A stretch of 52,533 nucleotides of DNA, from positions 1 through 52,533 of the forward strand of contig CALUKF010000015.1 of assembly GCA_944321145.1 (NCBI GenBank), written 5' to 3'. The notes under the pieces were generated by a model. It made no database searches. It was not told the origin of the DNA and saw nothing but the letters and a program-made list of their open reading frames with translations. Numbering within the stretch: position 1 is the stretch's first letter; the number at the start of each line of letters is the position of its first letter. This DNA is from an uncultured Odoribacter sp. Its GTDB lineage: Bacteria; Bacteroidota; Bacteroidia; Bacteroidales; Marinifilaceae. The translations under genes and the position numbers were made by a program. Below are positions 8,842-18,234 of this stretch, one piece after another.

Positions 8842-10152
8842 ATGACAATGAGAAAATATGTTATCGGTTTGTGGCTGGCAGCAGGCTTTTTGCTGTCGGG
8901 GGCAGATTGCGGGGCACAGACCATCATGACGTTGGACAGTTGCATCCAACGGGCTTTGGAAGCCAATTACTCCATACGGATTGTCCGCAACCAGCAACAG
9001 CAGGCAGAGAATGACGTGACTGTGGGTCCTTTCCTGCCGACGGTGACGGTGAGTGCTTCGCAAGACCAGACCATCTCCAATGGACGGGTGGAGTCCATGA
9101 GCGGGACGAGAGAACAGGATTGGTCGCGTTCCAACAGCCTGACGGCTGGGGTGGCTCTGAATTGGACTTTGTTTGACGGTTTTGAGATGTTTGTGACGCG
9201 CAACCGCTATGAAGAGTTGCGTTCCATCGGTGAACTGAACACGAAGGCGGCGATTGAGAATTTGGTGGTGGAGGTGGCTTCCTGTTACTACGAGGTGGTG
9301 CGCCAGCAAAGCAAGGTGGATGCTGCCCGCCACACGTTGGAATTGTCTATGACCCGCTACAAGGAGGCACACGATAAATATGTGATTGGTTCTATGTCAG
9401 GCTTGGAGGCTTTGCAGGCGAAACTGGACTTGAATGCGGATAGTTCTACCTATATGCAGGAACAGCAGGCGTTGAAGAGTGCCTATATTGCCTTGAATAC
9501 GGTGATGAATACCGAATTGCACCAGCATGAATATGTGCGTGACTCGATTGTATTGCGCGAGCCATTGGCTTATCGGCGGTTGCAGGACGACATGATGGAA
9601 TACAATACGACGTTGCTCATCGGGCGGCGCGATTGCAAAGTCTCGGAGATGGATATGAAAATTGCCCGCGCGGCGTTGTTCCCTCGCCTCTCTTTTGACG
9701 GCGGATATAATTTCCGGCGTACCAAAGCGCCTTCGGATGTGACTTCGTTGAATCGGAGCAGCGGACCGTATTGGGGCTTCTCGCTGAGCATGAATGTATT
9801 CAATCGCCTTGAGAATCGGAGGAATATTCGAAACGCTAAGTTGGAAGTGGAAAATACGGAGTTGAGCTACGAAGAGGCTGAATTGCAGGTAAAATCAGAC
9901 TTGGCGCAATTGTATAATACCTATACCAACAACCTGCTTTTGGTGAATTTCGAGAAGGACAACGCCCGAATCGCCTACGAAAACCTGGATGCTGCTTTGC
10001 TGAAATACAAATTGGGCGAATTGGCAGGTATCGAATTTCGTGAATTTCAGCGCAGTTATATAGATGCCGTTGACCGCGAAGTATCGGCATTGTACGATGC
10101 GAAGATTGCAGAATTGTCTTTGCTCTTGATCAGCGGGAAGATTATGGAGTGA
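8842..10152 (+). CDS. TolC-family outer membrane efflux protein
   Basis: A 436-residue protein with a signal peptide (GLWLAAGFLLSGADCGAQ) followed by the two-fold repeated outer-membrane efflux layout: LDSCIQRALEANYSI at the start of repeat one, long amphipathic helices with a heptad pattern, FDGGYNF and WGFSLSMNVF strand regions, and GIEFREFQRSYIDA near the end. It completes the tripartite pump. The start lies 4 bp after the permease stop, so translation is probably coupled; the ATG at 8848 (MRKY) is an equally possible start. The terminator 28 bp after the stop marks the end of the operon. Confidence 0.93.
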   Translation: MTMRKYVIGLWLAAGFLLSGADCGAQTIMTLDSCIQRALEANYSIRIVRNQQQQAENDVTVGPFLPTVTVSASQDQTISNGRVESMSGTREQDWSRSNSLTAGVALNWTLFDGFEMFVTRNRYEELRSIGELNTKAAIENLVVEVASCYYEVVRQQSKVDAARHTLELSMTRYKEAHDKYVIGSMSGLEALQAKLDLNADSSTYMQEQQALKSAYIALNTVMNTELHQHEYVRDSIVLREPLAYRRLQDDMMEYNTTLLIGRRDCKVSEMDMKIARAALFPRLSFDGGYNFRRTKAPSDVTSLNRSSGPYWGFSLSMNVFNRLENRRNIRNAKLEVENTELSYEEAELQVKSDLAQLYNTYTNNLLLVNFEKDNARIAYENLDAALLKYKLGELAGIEFREFQRSYIDAVDREVSALYDAKIAELSLLLISGKIME

Positions 10153-10180
10153 GCGGGGAGAGGGAACGTATTTTGGAATA

Positions 10181-10226
10181 AGGCATCCCAATGGGGTATT
10201 CATCTCATGGGATGCCTTTATTTTTG
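10181..10226 (+). terminator. Intrinsic terminator of the RND operon
   Basis: A perfect 10-bp stem, AGGCATCCCA (10181-10190) and TGGGATGCCT (10208-10217), with a 17-nt loop, is followed by TTATTTTTG. Confidence 0.9.
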
Positions 10227-10434
10227 TGCTTTTCTTTGTAAGATTGGTTGCCTTCAGTTACTTATTGTGCAGTACTGCTTTTGCGGCAGGGGGTATTTTT
10301 AGTTTGAAATGGGGCTGGAGAGGCTATTGGTTTCTCTTGAGATTCGCCCACTCTCCTTCGGTACTCATTGGGTACCTATTGGGTATTCCTTGGGCTAGAA
10401 CCCCGGGAAAGCCCCGGAGATAGCGGCAGGAGCC

Positions 10435-10481
10435 GGGGGTAAGTGGGAGGAATCCGGGAGGGGCTGGGGCGGGGAGGGGGG
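10435..10481 (+). other. G-run cluster, predicted to form a G-quadruplex
   Basis: Seven runs of three to six G lie within 47 nt. The five runs from 10456 to 10481 are separated by loops of only 1-2 nt, the arrangement expected for a very stable quadruplex. The stretch is non-coding, between the RND terminator and the capsule promoter module. The rest of 10227-10560 holds no supportable gene. Confidence 0.6.
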
Positions 10482-10564
10482 ATCGCTTGGGTGAGATGTA
10501 TTTTTTTGAAGGGCTGTTTTTTAGTTATTTGGCGGGGGTGGGAATAAAAAAGATGCCAGGAAAG

Positions 10565-10595
10565 TTTGTTATAAAAGAATAATGTCATACCTTTG
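10565..10595 (+). promoter_or_regulatory. Consensus promoter outside the invertible segment, facing the capsule locus
   Basis: TTTG (10565-10568), a 19-nt spacer and TACCTTTG (10588-10595) match the Bacteroides -33/-7 consensus perfectly. Transcription would start about 10602, just before the left recombination-type palindrome. No reading frame lies directly downstream until the UpxZ-like gene at 10992. Confidence 0.6.
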
Positions 10596-10605
10596 CGTTG
10601 TCCGA

Positions 10606-10622
10606 TTAAACGTTCGTTTAAA
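10606..10622 (+). repeat. Left inverted repeat of the invertible promoter (fix/Mpi-type site)
   Basis: TTAAACGTTCGTTTAAA is a palindrome (TTAAACG, 2-nt centre TT, CGTTTAA) and contains AAACGTTCGT, which fits the ARACGTTCGT consensus reported at invertible capsule promoters of Bacteroides fragilis acted on by the serine recombinase Mpi. Its exact reverse complement occurs at 10728-10744. No recombinase gene is in the window; Mpi acts in trans. Confidence 0.75.
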
Positions 10623-10647
10623 TGTACCACTTTCCCCTTTATTTTTG
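10617..10647 (+). promoter_or_regulatory. Promoter inside the invertible segment, in the ON orientation here
   Basis: TATTTTTG (10640-10647) matches TAnnTTTG. TTTA at 10617-10620, provided by the left inverted repeat, sits exactly 19 nt upstream as a one-mismatch -33 element. It reads towards the capsule genes. No comparable promoter was found on the opposite strand of the 105 bp between the repeats, so inversion should turn transcription away from the locus. Confidence 0.6.
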
Positions 10648-10727
10648 CGGAAAATTGTAACTGCAACATACTAACCAATTTCTATACACTACGGCATACC
10701 ATGAATTTAAGTTCAACTACCTGTCCG

Positions 10728-10744
10728 TTTAAACGAACGTTTAA
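10728..10744 (-). repeat. Right inverted repeat of the invertible promoter
   Basis: TTTAAACGAACGTTTAA is the exact reverse complement of the repeat at 10606-10622. The two 17-bp arms bound an invertible unit of 139 bp in all. Confidence 0.75.
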
Positions 10745-10790
10745 AGCGACATCATAACCTTTTTTATTCAAATGACTTACCGTAATTCGA

Positions 10791-10985
10791 GTCCCAATTG
10801 CCTGAAACAGGTTCCTTGTCATGTTGGGACGTAAAAGAGTCTCCCGGTGGCGTCGCCGTGGGTTGCTACATATATAGGATAACAGACCGAATATGAATTG
10901 ATACGCAAGTATTGGTGGGGGACCCCCGAAGGCAACGTCGCCACTGCTGGAGCAGGGAGCGGAAGTTCGATTCTTCCGGTGGCGG
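10791..10985 (+). promoter_or_regulatory. Structured untranslated leader of the capsule transcript
   Basis: Several hairpins are visible. GTCCCAA (10791-10797) pairs with TTGGGAC (10824-10830) around CCTG-AAA-CAGG (10801-10811). CGCCAC (10939-10944) pairs with GTGGCG (10979-10984), enclosing TGCT-GG-AGCA and GGAAG-TTCGATT-CTTCC (10961-10977). An identical CCGGTGGCG occurs earlier at 10844-10852, so CGCCAC could pair with either copy. No reading frame fits here. In Bacteroides capsule loci the 5' leader is where UpxY proteins act; a similar role here is inference. Confidence 0.45.
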
Positions 10986-10991
10986 CTAAAA

Positions 10992-11471
10992 ATGAAAGCT
11001 ATGGAAAGATTAGGGGAAAGCTATGTTTTGTCGGGAGGGGGCATTGCGGGGTTGGATTTTGCAGGCGCGTGCAGCTTGTTGGCAGGGCGGTTGGAGGAGA
11101 TACACAGGCTGCGGGAGCGGGGATGCCCTCTGGTGGAGGAGGGTATGCGGCGTTTGCAGGAGGAGGTTTGCGCTTTGTCTTTGGGGCTGTTGAAGGAATA
11201 TGAAGGCATGGCGGATGAGGACACTCGCGCGCAAGTGCTGTTGGCAGTGATGGACGCCTACGAGGTGACGGGGAAAGAAGAATTGTTGGAAGAAGCGTTG
11301 GAGCGGGCAGAAAAATTGCTTCCGGAGATGGCAGACGGGGCGTTGAAATGCCGGCTTTACAGCTATTGCCATTATTATACGGGAGCGGAAGAATGCCGGG
11401 AGGAGATGCAGCGCATTTTGGAAAATTTGCCGGCGGATGAAAAATATTTCGTGGAAAAGATAGGAGATTAA
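10992..11471 (+). CDS. UpxZ-like capsule regulator candidate (159 aa)
   Basis: This all-helical protein of 159 residues is the first gene after the invertible promoter and lies immediately before rfbA, the place where upxZ sits in Bacteroides capsule loci. Its C-terminal half (LLAVMDAYEVTGKEELLEEAL, then LLPEMADGALKCRLYSYCHYY) resembles the UpxZ pattern of a GYNATxYD-like helix followed by LPxSLLKCxLLTYCYGE. UpxZ proteins inhibit UpxY antiterminators of other loci, so that one capsule is made at a time. The match is by eye and moderate. No upxY (NusG-like, about 170 aa) is present beside it, which is unusual. An alternative start is the ATG at 11001. Confidence 0.5.
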   Translation: MKAMERLGESYVLSGGGIAGLDFAGACSLLAGRLEEIHRLRERGCPLVEEGMRRLQEEVCALSLGLLKEYEGMADEDTRAQVLLAVMDAYEVTGKEELLEEALERAEKLLPEMADGALKCRLYSYCHYYTGAEECREEMQRILENLPADEKYFVEKIGD

Positions 11472-11482
11472 GAAATAATGCC

Positions 11483-11490
11483 TACCTTTG
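11483..11490 (+). promoter_or_regulatory. Possible -7 element before rfbA
   Basis: TACCTTTG matches TAnnTTTG, but no TTTG-like -33 element lies 19-21 nt upstream, so this is only half a promoter. It would yield a short leader ending in the terminator at 11543. Confidence 0.25.
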
Positions 11491-11542
11491 GCTTGTTAAT
11501 AAAGGTGTCTTAGGCAATAAGTTTGGTTGTAACTGAATGTGT

Positions 11543-11576
11543 ACTCCGCAGTCCGCAAGGTCTGCGGAGTTTTTTT
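11543..11576 (+). terminator. Intrinsic terminator (possible attenuator) between the UpxZ-like gene and rfbA
   Basis: ACTCCGCA (11543-11550) pairs with TGCGGAGT (11563-11570), followed by a run of T to 11576. A second TCCGCA at 11552-11557 can pair with the same right arm. The hairpin stands 17 bp before the rfbA start, in a position where it would stop read-through into every biosynthetic gene unless antitermination occurs. Confidence 0.75.
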
Positions 11577-11593
11577 ATAATATTTGTAGAGAT

Positions 11594-12478
11594 ATGAAAG
11601 GAATCATTCTTGCGGGTGGCAGTGGCACGCGGCTGTACCCCATCACCAAGGGGGTGAGCAAGCAATTGCTGCCTGTTTATGACAAACCGATGATTTATTA
11701 TCCGTTGTCCGTGTTGATGCTGTCGGGAATCCGTGAGGTGCTGGTGATTTCGACGCCTCAGGATTTGCCGGGTTTCAAGCGTTTGCTGGGTGACGGGAGC
11801 GACTACGGCATCCGGCTGGAGTATGCCGAGCAGCCGAGCCCGGACGGGTTGGCGCAGGCGTTCCTTATCGGGGAGGAGTTCATCGGGAAGGACAGCGTGT
11901 GCTTGGTGTTGGGAGACAATATCTTCTACGGGAGCTTCTTCACAAGGATGCTGAGAGAGGCGGTGCAGGCGGCGGAGGAGCAGGGGAAAGCCACGGTGTT
12001 CGGCTATTGGGTGAGCGACCCGGAGCGTTACGGGGTGGCGGAAGTGGACAAGGGCTTCAATGTGTTGAGCATAGAAGAAAAGCCGAAAGAGCCGAAGTCT
12101 AATTATGCGGTGGTGGGGCTTTACTTCTACCCGAACAAGGTGGTGGAGGTGGCGAAAGGAGTAAAGCCTTCCGCGCGCGGGGAATTGGAAATCACGAGCG
12201 TGAACCAGGCGTTCCTGCGGGACAAGGAACTGAAGTTGCAAGTATTGGGGCGTGGATTTGCGTGGCTTGACACGGGTACGCATGACTCGCTGAGTGAGGC
12301 GTCCACCTTTATCGAGGTGATTGAGAAACGGCAAGGGTTGAAAGTGGCCTGCTTGGAAGCGATCGCTTATCGGCAGGGATGGATCACGGAGGAGAAACTG
12401 CGGGAAGTTGCCCTGCCTATGGCAAAGAACCAATACGGACAATTTTTGTTGAGACTGGCGGACGGAATTCAAAAGTAA
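11594..12478 (+). CDS. rfbA: Glucose-1-phosphate thymidylyltransferase (RmlA)
   Basis: The enzyme makes dTDP-glucose from dTTP and glucose-1-phosphate. The nucleotidyltransferase signature [11 protein letters not shown] is at residues 8-18, followed by [20 protein letters not shown] and the sugar-binding LGDNIFYG. The 294-residue length is normal. The ATG at 11594 was chosen over the in-frame ATG at 11537 because MKGIILAGG is the family N-terminus and the earlier codons overlap the terminator hairpin. It starts the biosynthetic part of the locus and is followed after 12 bp by rfbB. The product feeds the FdtA/FdtB branch encoded further down; no rfbC or rfbD is present, so rhamnose is not made by this locus. 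Confidence 0.96.
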   Translation: MKGIILAGGSGTRLYPITKGVSKQLLPVYDKPMIYYPLSVLMLSGIREVLVISTPQDLPGFKRLLGDGSDYGIRLEYAEQPSPDGLAQAFLIGEEFIGKDSVCLVLGDNIFYGSFFTRMLREAVQAAEEQGKATVFGYWVSDPERYGVAEVDKGFNVLSIEEKPKEPKSNYAVVGLYFYPNKVVEVAKGVKPSARGELEITSVNQAFLRDKELKLQVLGRGFAWLDTGTHDSLSEASTFIEVIEKRQGLKVACLEAIAYRQGWITEEKLREVALPMAKNQYGQFLLRLADGIQK

Positions 12479-12490
12479 AAGGACAACAAG

Positions 12491-14609
<2,119 letters not shown>

Positions 14610-14625
14610 TTAAAACAGAAAATAC

Positions 14626-15756
14626 ATGGAATTACAGATGGTAGACCTGAAAAGCCAGTACGGCAGGATCAGGGAAGAGATAAATCGGGAAATACAACAG
14701 GTACTGGATTCGGCGGCGTTCGTCAACGGACCGAAAGTGAAGGAATTTGCAGGACATTTGGCGGAATATTGCGGAGTGAGGCATGTGATTCCCTGCGGGA
14801 ACGGGACAGATGCTTTGCAGATTGCTCTGATGTCGTTGGGTTTGCAACCTGGCGACGAGGTGATTGTGCCGGCCTTTACCTACGTGGCATCCGCTGAGGT
14901 GATCGGGCTGCTGGGCTACACGCCGGTGATGGTGGACGTGGACGAGCGTTCTTTTAATGTCACGATAGATAATATCCGGAAAGCATTGAGTCCGAAAACT
15001 AAGGCGATAATTCCCGTCCATTTGTTCGGGCAAAGCTGCGACATGGCACCGATTTTGGATTTTGCCAAGGAACACGGACTGTATGTAATTGAGGACAATG
15101 CCCAGTCTATCGGGGCAGTTTATTCATTTTCGGATGGACGGAAAAAGCGGACGGGCACGCTTGGGCATATCGGCTGCACCTCGTTTTTCCCCTCCAAGAA
15201 TTTGGGTTGTTACGGGGACGGCGGAGCATTGATGACGGACGATGATGAATTGGCGGAAAGAATCCGCATGACAGCCAATCATGGGCAGCGGGTGAAATAC
15301 CACCACGCCGTGCTGGGCTGCAATTCCCGCCTCGATACTTTGCAAGCAGCCGTGCTGGACGTGAAACTGAAATATTTGGATGAATATAACGAGGCACGGC
15401 ATGCTGCCGCGCAATATTATACGAAACAGTTGAAAGATATCCCTGGAATTCGGACACCGGAAGAAATGCCTTTCTCTACCCATGTGTACCACCAATACAC
15501 TTTGCAGGTGTTGGACGGGAAACGGGATGCGCTGAAGAAATATTTGGCAGAGGCTGGAATCCCTTCAATGATTTATTATCCGCTGCCCTTGCAGCAGCAG
15601 GAAGCTTTCAAGGAAATCACTCGCCAGGCGGAAGATTTGAAAGTGTCAGAGCGGCTTGCCGCTTCCGTCCTTTCCTTGCCAATGCACACGGAACTGACTA
15701 ATGAACAGCAAAATGATGTCATCGAGGCAATTCGTTCATTTTATAAAACAAGATGA
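14626..15756 (+). CDS. wbpE: UDP-3-keto-GlcNAcA 3-aminotransferase (WbpE/WlbC, DegT family)
   Basis: A PLP-dependent sugar aminotransferase of the DegT/DnrJ/EryC1/StrS fold, 376 residues. Seen: the N-terminal [57 protein letters not shown], and the PLP-lysine region [17 protein letters not shown] (Lys in SKNLG). It should aminate C3 of the keto-sugar made by the WbpB homologue directly upstream, using glutamate. Its stop overlaps the start of the acetyltransferase gene by ATGA, so the steps are translationally coupled. Assignment to the WbpE branch rather than FdtB rests on the neighbours. Confidence 0.9.
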   Translation: MELQMVDLKSQYGRIREEINREIQQVLDSAAFVNGPKVKEFAGHLAEYCGVRHVIPCGNGTDALQIALMSLGLQPGDEVIVPAFTYVASAEVIGLLGYTPVMVDVDERSFNVTIDNIRKALSPKTKAIIPVHLFGQSCDMAPILDFAKEHGLYVIEDNAQSIGAVYSFSDGRKKRTGTLGHIGCTSFFPSKNLGCYGDGGALMTDDDELAERIRMTANHGQRVKYHHAVLGCNSRLDTLQAAVLDVKLKYLDEYNEARHAAAQYYTKQLKDIPGIRTPEEMPFSTHVYHQYTLQVLDGKRDALKKYLAEAGIPSMIYYPLPLQQQEAFKEITRQAEDLKVSERLAASVLSLPMHTELTNEQQNDVIEAIRSFYKTR

Positions 15757-16337
15757 TCATGGAGGAGAAGAATTATTTTGTGCATGAGACGGCGGTGGTA
15801 GACGAAGGCTGCGAGATCGGCAGAGGTACTAAAATTTGGCATTTTAGCCATATTATGGAAGGATGCCGGATAGGAGAGCGTTGCAACATCGGGCAGAACG
15901 TGGTCATCTCGCCGGAGGTGGTGCTGGGCAACAACGTGAAAGTGCAGAACAACGTGTCGGTTTACACGGGCGTGACCTGTGGTGACGACGTGTTTTTGGG
16001 ACCTTCCTGCGTGTTCACAAACATGACGAATCCCCGCAGTGCCATCAACCGGAAATCGCAATATGCCCAAACGCACGTGGGGAAAGGAGCGACCATTGGA
16101 GCGAACGCTACTATAGTATGCGGCCATGATATCGGGGAATATGCTTTTATCGGAGCGGGGGCGGTAGTCACGAAAAACGTGCCGCCGTATGCTTTGCTGG
16201 TGGGCAACCCTGCCCGGCAGATGGGTTGGATGAGCGAGTACGGGCACCGCTTGTCCTTTAATGCGGAGGGAATTGCGGAATGTCCGGAGAGCCATGAACG
16301 CTATCAATTGAAAGACGGGAAGGTTGCCAAATTGTAG
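15753..16337 (+). CDS. wbpD: UDP-GlcNAc3NA N-acetyltransferase (WbpD/WlbB, left-handed beta-helix)
   Basis: A 194-residue hexapeptide-repeat protein. Imperfect [LIV]-G-x4 repeats run through most of the sequence ([36 protein letters not shown]), followed by [14 protein letters not shown] and the C-terminal [12 protein letters not shown] helix, both typical of WbpD/WlbB. It acetylates the 3-amino group to give UDP-GlcNAc3NAcA. The start overlaps the upstream stop; the ATG at 15759 is also possible. Confidence 0.92.
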   Translation: MIMEEKNYFVHETAVVDEGCEIGRGTKIWHFSHIMEGCRIGERCNIGQNVVISPEVVLGNNVKVQNNVSVYTGVTCGDDVFLGPSCVFTNMTNPRSAINRKSQYAQTHVGKGATIGANATIVCGHDIGEYAFIGAGAVVTKNVPPYALLVGNPARQMGWMSEYGHRLSFNAEGIAECPESHERYQLKDGKVAKL

Positions 16338-16379
16338 ATGCCAATTATTATTAACAACATCGTAAAAAATCCATTAACC

Positions 16380-17669
16380 ATGTATAATCGTTTATTGAAT
16401 AAAGAAGCCAAGTTGGCTTTGGTGGGCTTGGGCTATGTGGGCTTGCCCATCGCCTTGGAATTTGCAAAGAAAATCAGCGTTGTCGGGTTCGACATCAGCG
16501 AGGAACGCCTTGCCAAGATGCGGCAGGGGATAGACCCGAGCCAAGAACTGGGGCGTGAAGCTTTTGAAAATGCGGACATCAAATTCACCTCCTCCATTGA
16601 CGAATTGAGGGAGGCTTCCTTTTTCATCGTGGCGGTGCCGACGCCTATTGATGCGCACAACCAGCCTGATTTGACCCCGTTGTTGTCAGCAACCCGTTCT
16701 GTGGCGAAAGCCTTGAAACGGGGGGACTACGTGGTGTACGAGTCTACAGTTTACCCGGGTTGTACGGAGGAGGACTGCCTGCCTATCTTGGAGGAGATCT
16801 CTGGATTGAAAGCGGGCGTGGATTTCAAGTATGGTTACTCGCCGGAGCGGATTAATCCGGGGGAGAAAGTGCACACGCTGCCTAATACTATAAAAATAGT
16901 TTCTGGCTGTGATGCGGAAGCCTTGGACACGATAGCCAAGGTGTACGAGTTGGTTGTGAAACCTGGGGTTCATCGTGCGCCGAACGTGAAAGTGGCGGAG
17001 GCTGCGAAAATTATCGAGAACACGCAGCGGGATGTGAACATCGCCTTGATGAACGAACTATCCATCATCTTCAGCCGGATAGGCATTAACACTTATGACG
17101 TGCTGGAAGCGGCTGGAACGAAATGGAATTTCTTGAAGTTCTACCCGGGACTGGTCGGTGGACATTGTATCGGGGTGGATCCTTACTATTTGGTGTATAA
17201 GGCGAGCGAATTGAAATATCACACGCAGATTATCAGTGCAGGGCGTTTTATCAATGATTCGATGGGCGGTTACATTGCCAAGAAACTTGTGAAGAAACTG
17301 ATTGGGATGGGAAAATATGTGTTGGGGGCAAAAGTGCTGGTGATGGGCGTGACGTTCAAGGAAAACGTGGCAGACATCCGGAACTCGAAGGTGGTGGACA
17401 TCATTAATGAGCTGAAGGATTTCGGTTGCGACGTGGACGTGGTGGACGCTTACGCCGATTCGGAAGAGGTGAAAAAGATGTATGGGTTCAGCTTACTGGA
17501 GAGACCTCGGACGGATTACGATGCCGTGGTGGTTGCAGTGTCGCATGACGCTTACAAGGACTTGGACGAGGGGTATTTTAAATCATTGACTTGTGAGAAA
17601 GCGGTGCTGGTGGACGTGAAAGGCATGTACCGAGGAAAGATTCAGGAGTTGAAGTATTGGAGTTTGTGA
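16380..17669 (+). CDS. wbpA: UDP-N-acetylglucosamine 6-dehydrogenase (WbpA type)
   Basis: A UDP-sugar dehydrogenase of 429 residues. The Rossmann motif LALVGLGYVGLPIALEFAKK is near the N-terminus; VAVPTPID, YESTVYPGCTEE, GYSPERINPGE, the catalytic-cysteine region GLVGGHCIGVDPYYL, and the C-terminal MGVTFKENVADIRNSKV follow. It oxidises C6 of UDP-GlcNAc to the uronic acid in two NAD-dependent steps, the entry to the UDP-ManNAc3NAcA route. An in-frame ATG at 16338 abuts the upstream stop and would add 14 residues not expected in the family; 16380 is preferred. Confidence 0.92.
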   Translation: MYNRLLNKEAKLALVGLGYVGLPIALEFAKKISVVGFDISEERLAKMRQGIDPSQELGREAFENADIKFTSSIDELREASFFIVAVPTPIDAHNQPDLTPLLSATRSVAKALKRGDYVVYESTVYPGCTEEDCLPILEEISGLKAGVDFKYGYSPERINPGEKVHTLPNTIKIVSGCDAEALDTIAKVYELVVKPGVHRAPNVKVAEAAKIIENTQRDVNIALMNELSIIFSRIGINTYDVLEAAGTKWNFLKFYPGLVGGHCIGVDPYYLVYKASELKYHTQIISAGRFINDSMGGYIAKKLVKKLIGMGKYVLGAKVLVMGVTFKENVADIRNSKVVDIINELKDFGCDVDVVDAYADSEEVKKMYGFSLLERPRTDYDAVVVAVSHDAYKDLDEGYFKSLTCEKAVLVDVKGMYRGKIQELKYWSL

Positions 17670-17710
17670 GTTTTGTCTTGGAGGCAAAATATAAATGATT
17701 GAATGTAATT

Positions 17711-17984
17711 ATGGACACGACATTGCAAGGCTTTTACGTGGAGATTCTACAATTCGATAGGAGTTTTTGAGGAACTGGTCAGAAAGATGGGGAGGAAGAT
17801 GCGTTTGCCTTTTGTAGAGTTGAAAGAGGAAGATCAAAGCAATATTGTGGATAAATTATACGGAACAGTACGCTTGTCGGAGAACTTTGATTGTAAGGCA
17901 GAGGTGGAACAGACCATGGGAAAGCGTTATTTGTTAGAAGTTTTGGGAAATACCTCAGAATTGATGGATGGGAATTATGATTGA
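17711..17984 (+). pseudogene. Frameshifted remnant of a small antitoxin-like gene
   Basis: From the ATG at 17711 the frame reads a short strand-like start (LQGFYVEILQFDRSF) and stops at 17768-17770. A second frame, open through this point, continues with FEELVRKMGRKMRLPF to the stop at 17984. Joined by a frameshift near 17765 the two pieces resemble the small Bacteroidetes proteins with a FYVEI.. start followed by SFFxELxxKMGWK. Neither piece looks complete alone. It separates the WbpABDE block from the acyl-carrier block and is not obviously connected to polysaccharide synthesis. It could instead be an intact 65-residue protein starting at 17787. Confidence 0.35.
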
Positions 17985-18005
17985 AAACGACATAAATTGT
18001 TAGAT

Positions 18006-18230
18006 ATGAAAAACAAACTATTGGTGATTATTAATGATATCCGTCGGGCTAAAAACCAGCCGGTGGTGGATGATTTGCATGAAAACGACAATCTGCGGAG
18101 TGATTTGGGCTTGACATCATTTGACCTTGCGGAATTGACCGTGAGGGTTGAAGATGAGTTTGACATAGATATTTTTGAAGATGGGTTGGTGAATACTGTC
18201 GGAGAAATTTTGAAGAAATTAGAGAAATAG
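18006..18230 (+). CDS. Acyl carrier protein (74 aa)
   Basis: An acidic four-helix carrier protein with the phosphopantetheine site in SDLGLTSFDLAEL (Ser38). The usual DSL motif is TSF here, which marks it as a specialised carrier rather than the fatty-acid AcpP. The family start MKNKLLVIIND begins at the ATG 18006; an upstream TTG is less likely. It is directly followed (4 bp) by an AMP-forming ligase and a FabG-like reductase, so it probably carries a short acyl group that is loaded, reduced and transferred to an amino sugar. Confidence 0.9.
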   Translation: MKNKLLVIINDIRRAKNQPVVDDLHENDNLRSDLGLTSFDLAELTVRVEDEFDIDIFEDGLVNTVGEILKKLEK

Positions 18231-18234
18231 TAAA

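Noticed and set aside
10226-10423. A 65-codon frame after the RND terminator with a hydrophobic start.
   Set aside because: It begins in the terminator tail and ends in low-complexity sequence; no ribosome-binding site or family resemblance.
10606-10744. The palindromes TTAAACG-NN-CGTTTAA read as operators of a TetR-type repressor of the RND operon.
   Set aside because: They lie downstream of the RND operon and its terminator, no TetR gene is near, and the exact inverted pair with an ARACGTTCGT core fits an invertible promoter better.
10939-10985. T-arm-like GGAAG-TTCGATT-CTTCC suggesting a tRNA or tmRNA end.
   Set aside because: No D-arm or anticodon arm precedes it, the acceptor stem is only six pairs, and no CCA-type end fits; it is treated as a leader hairpin.
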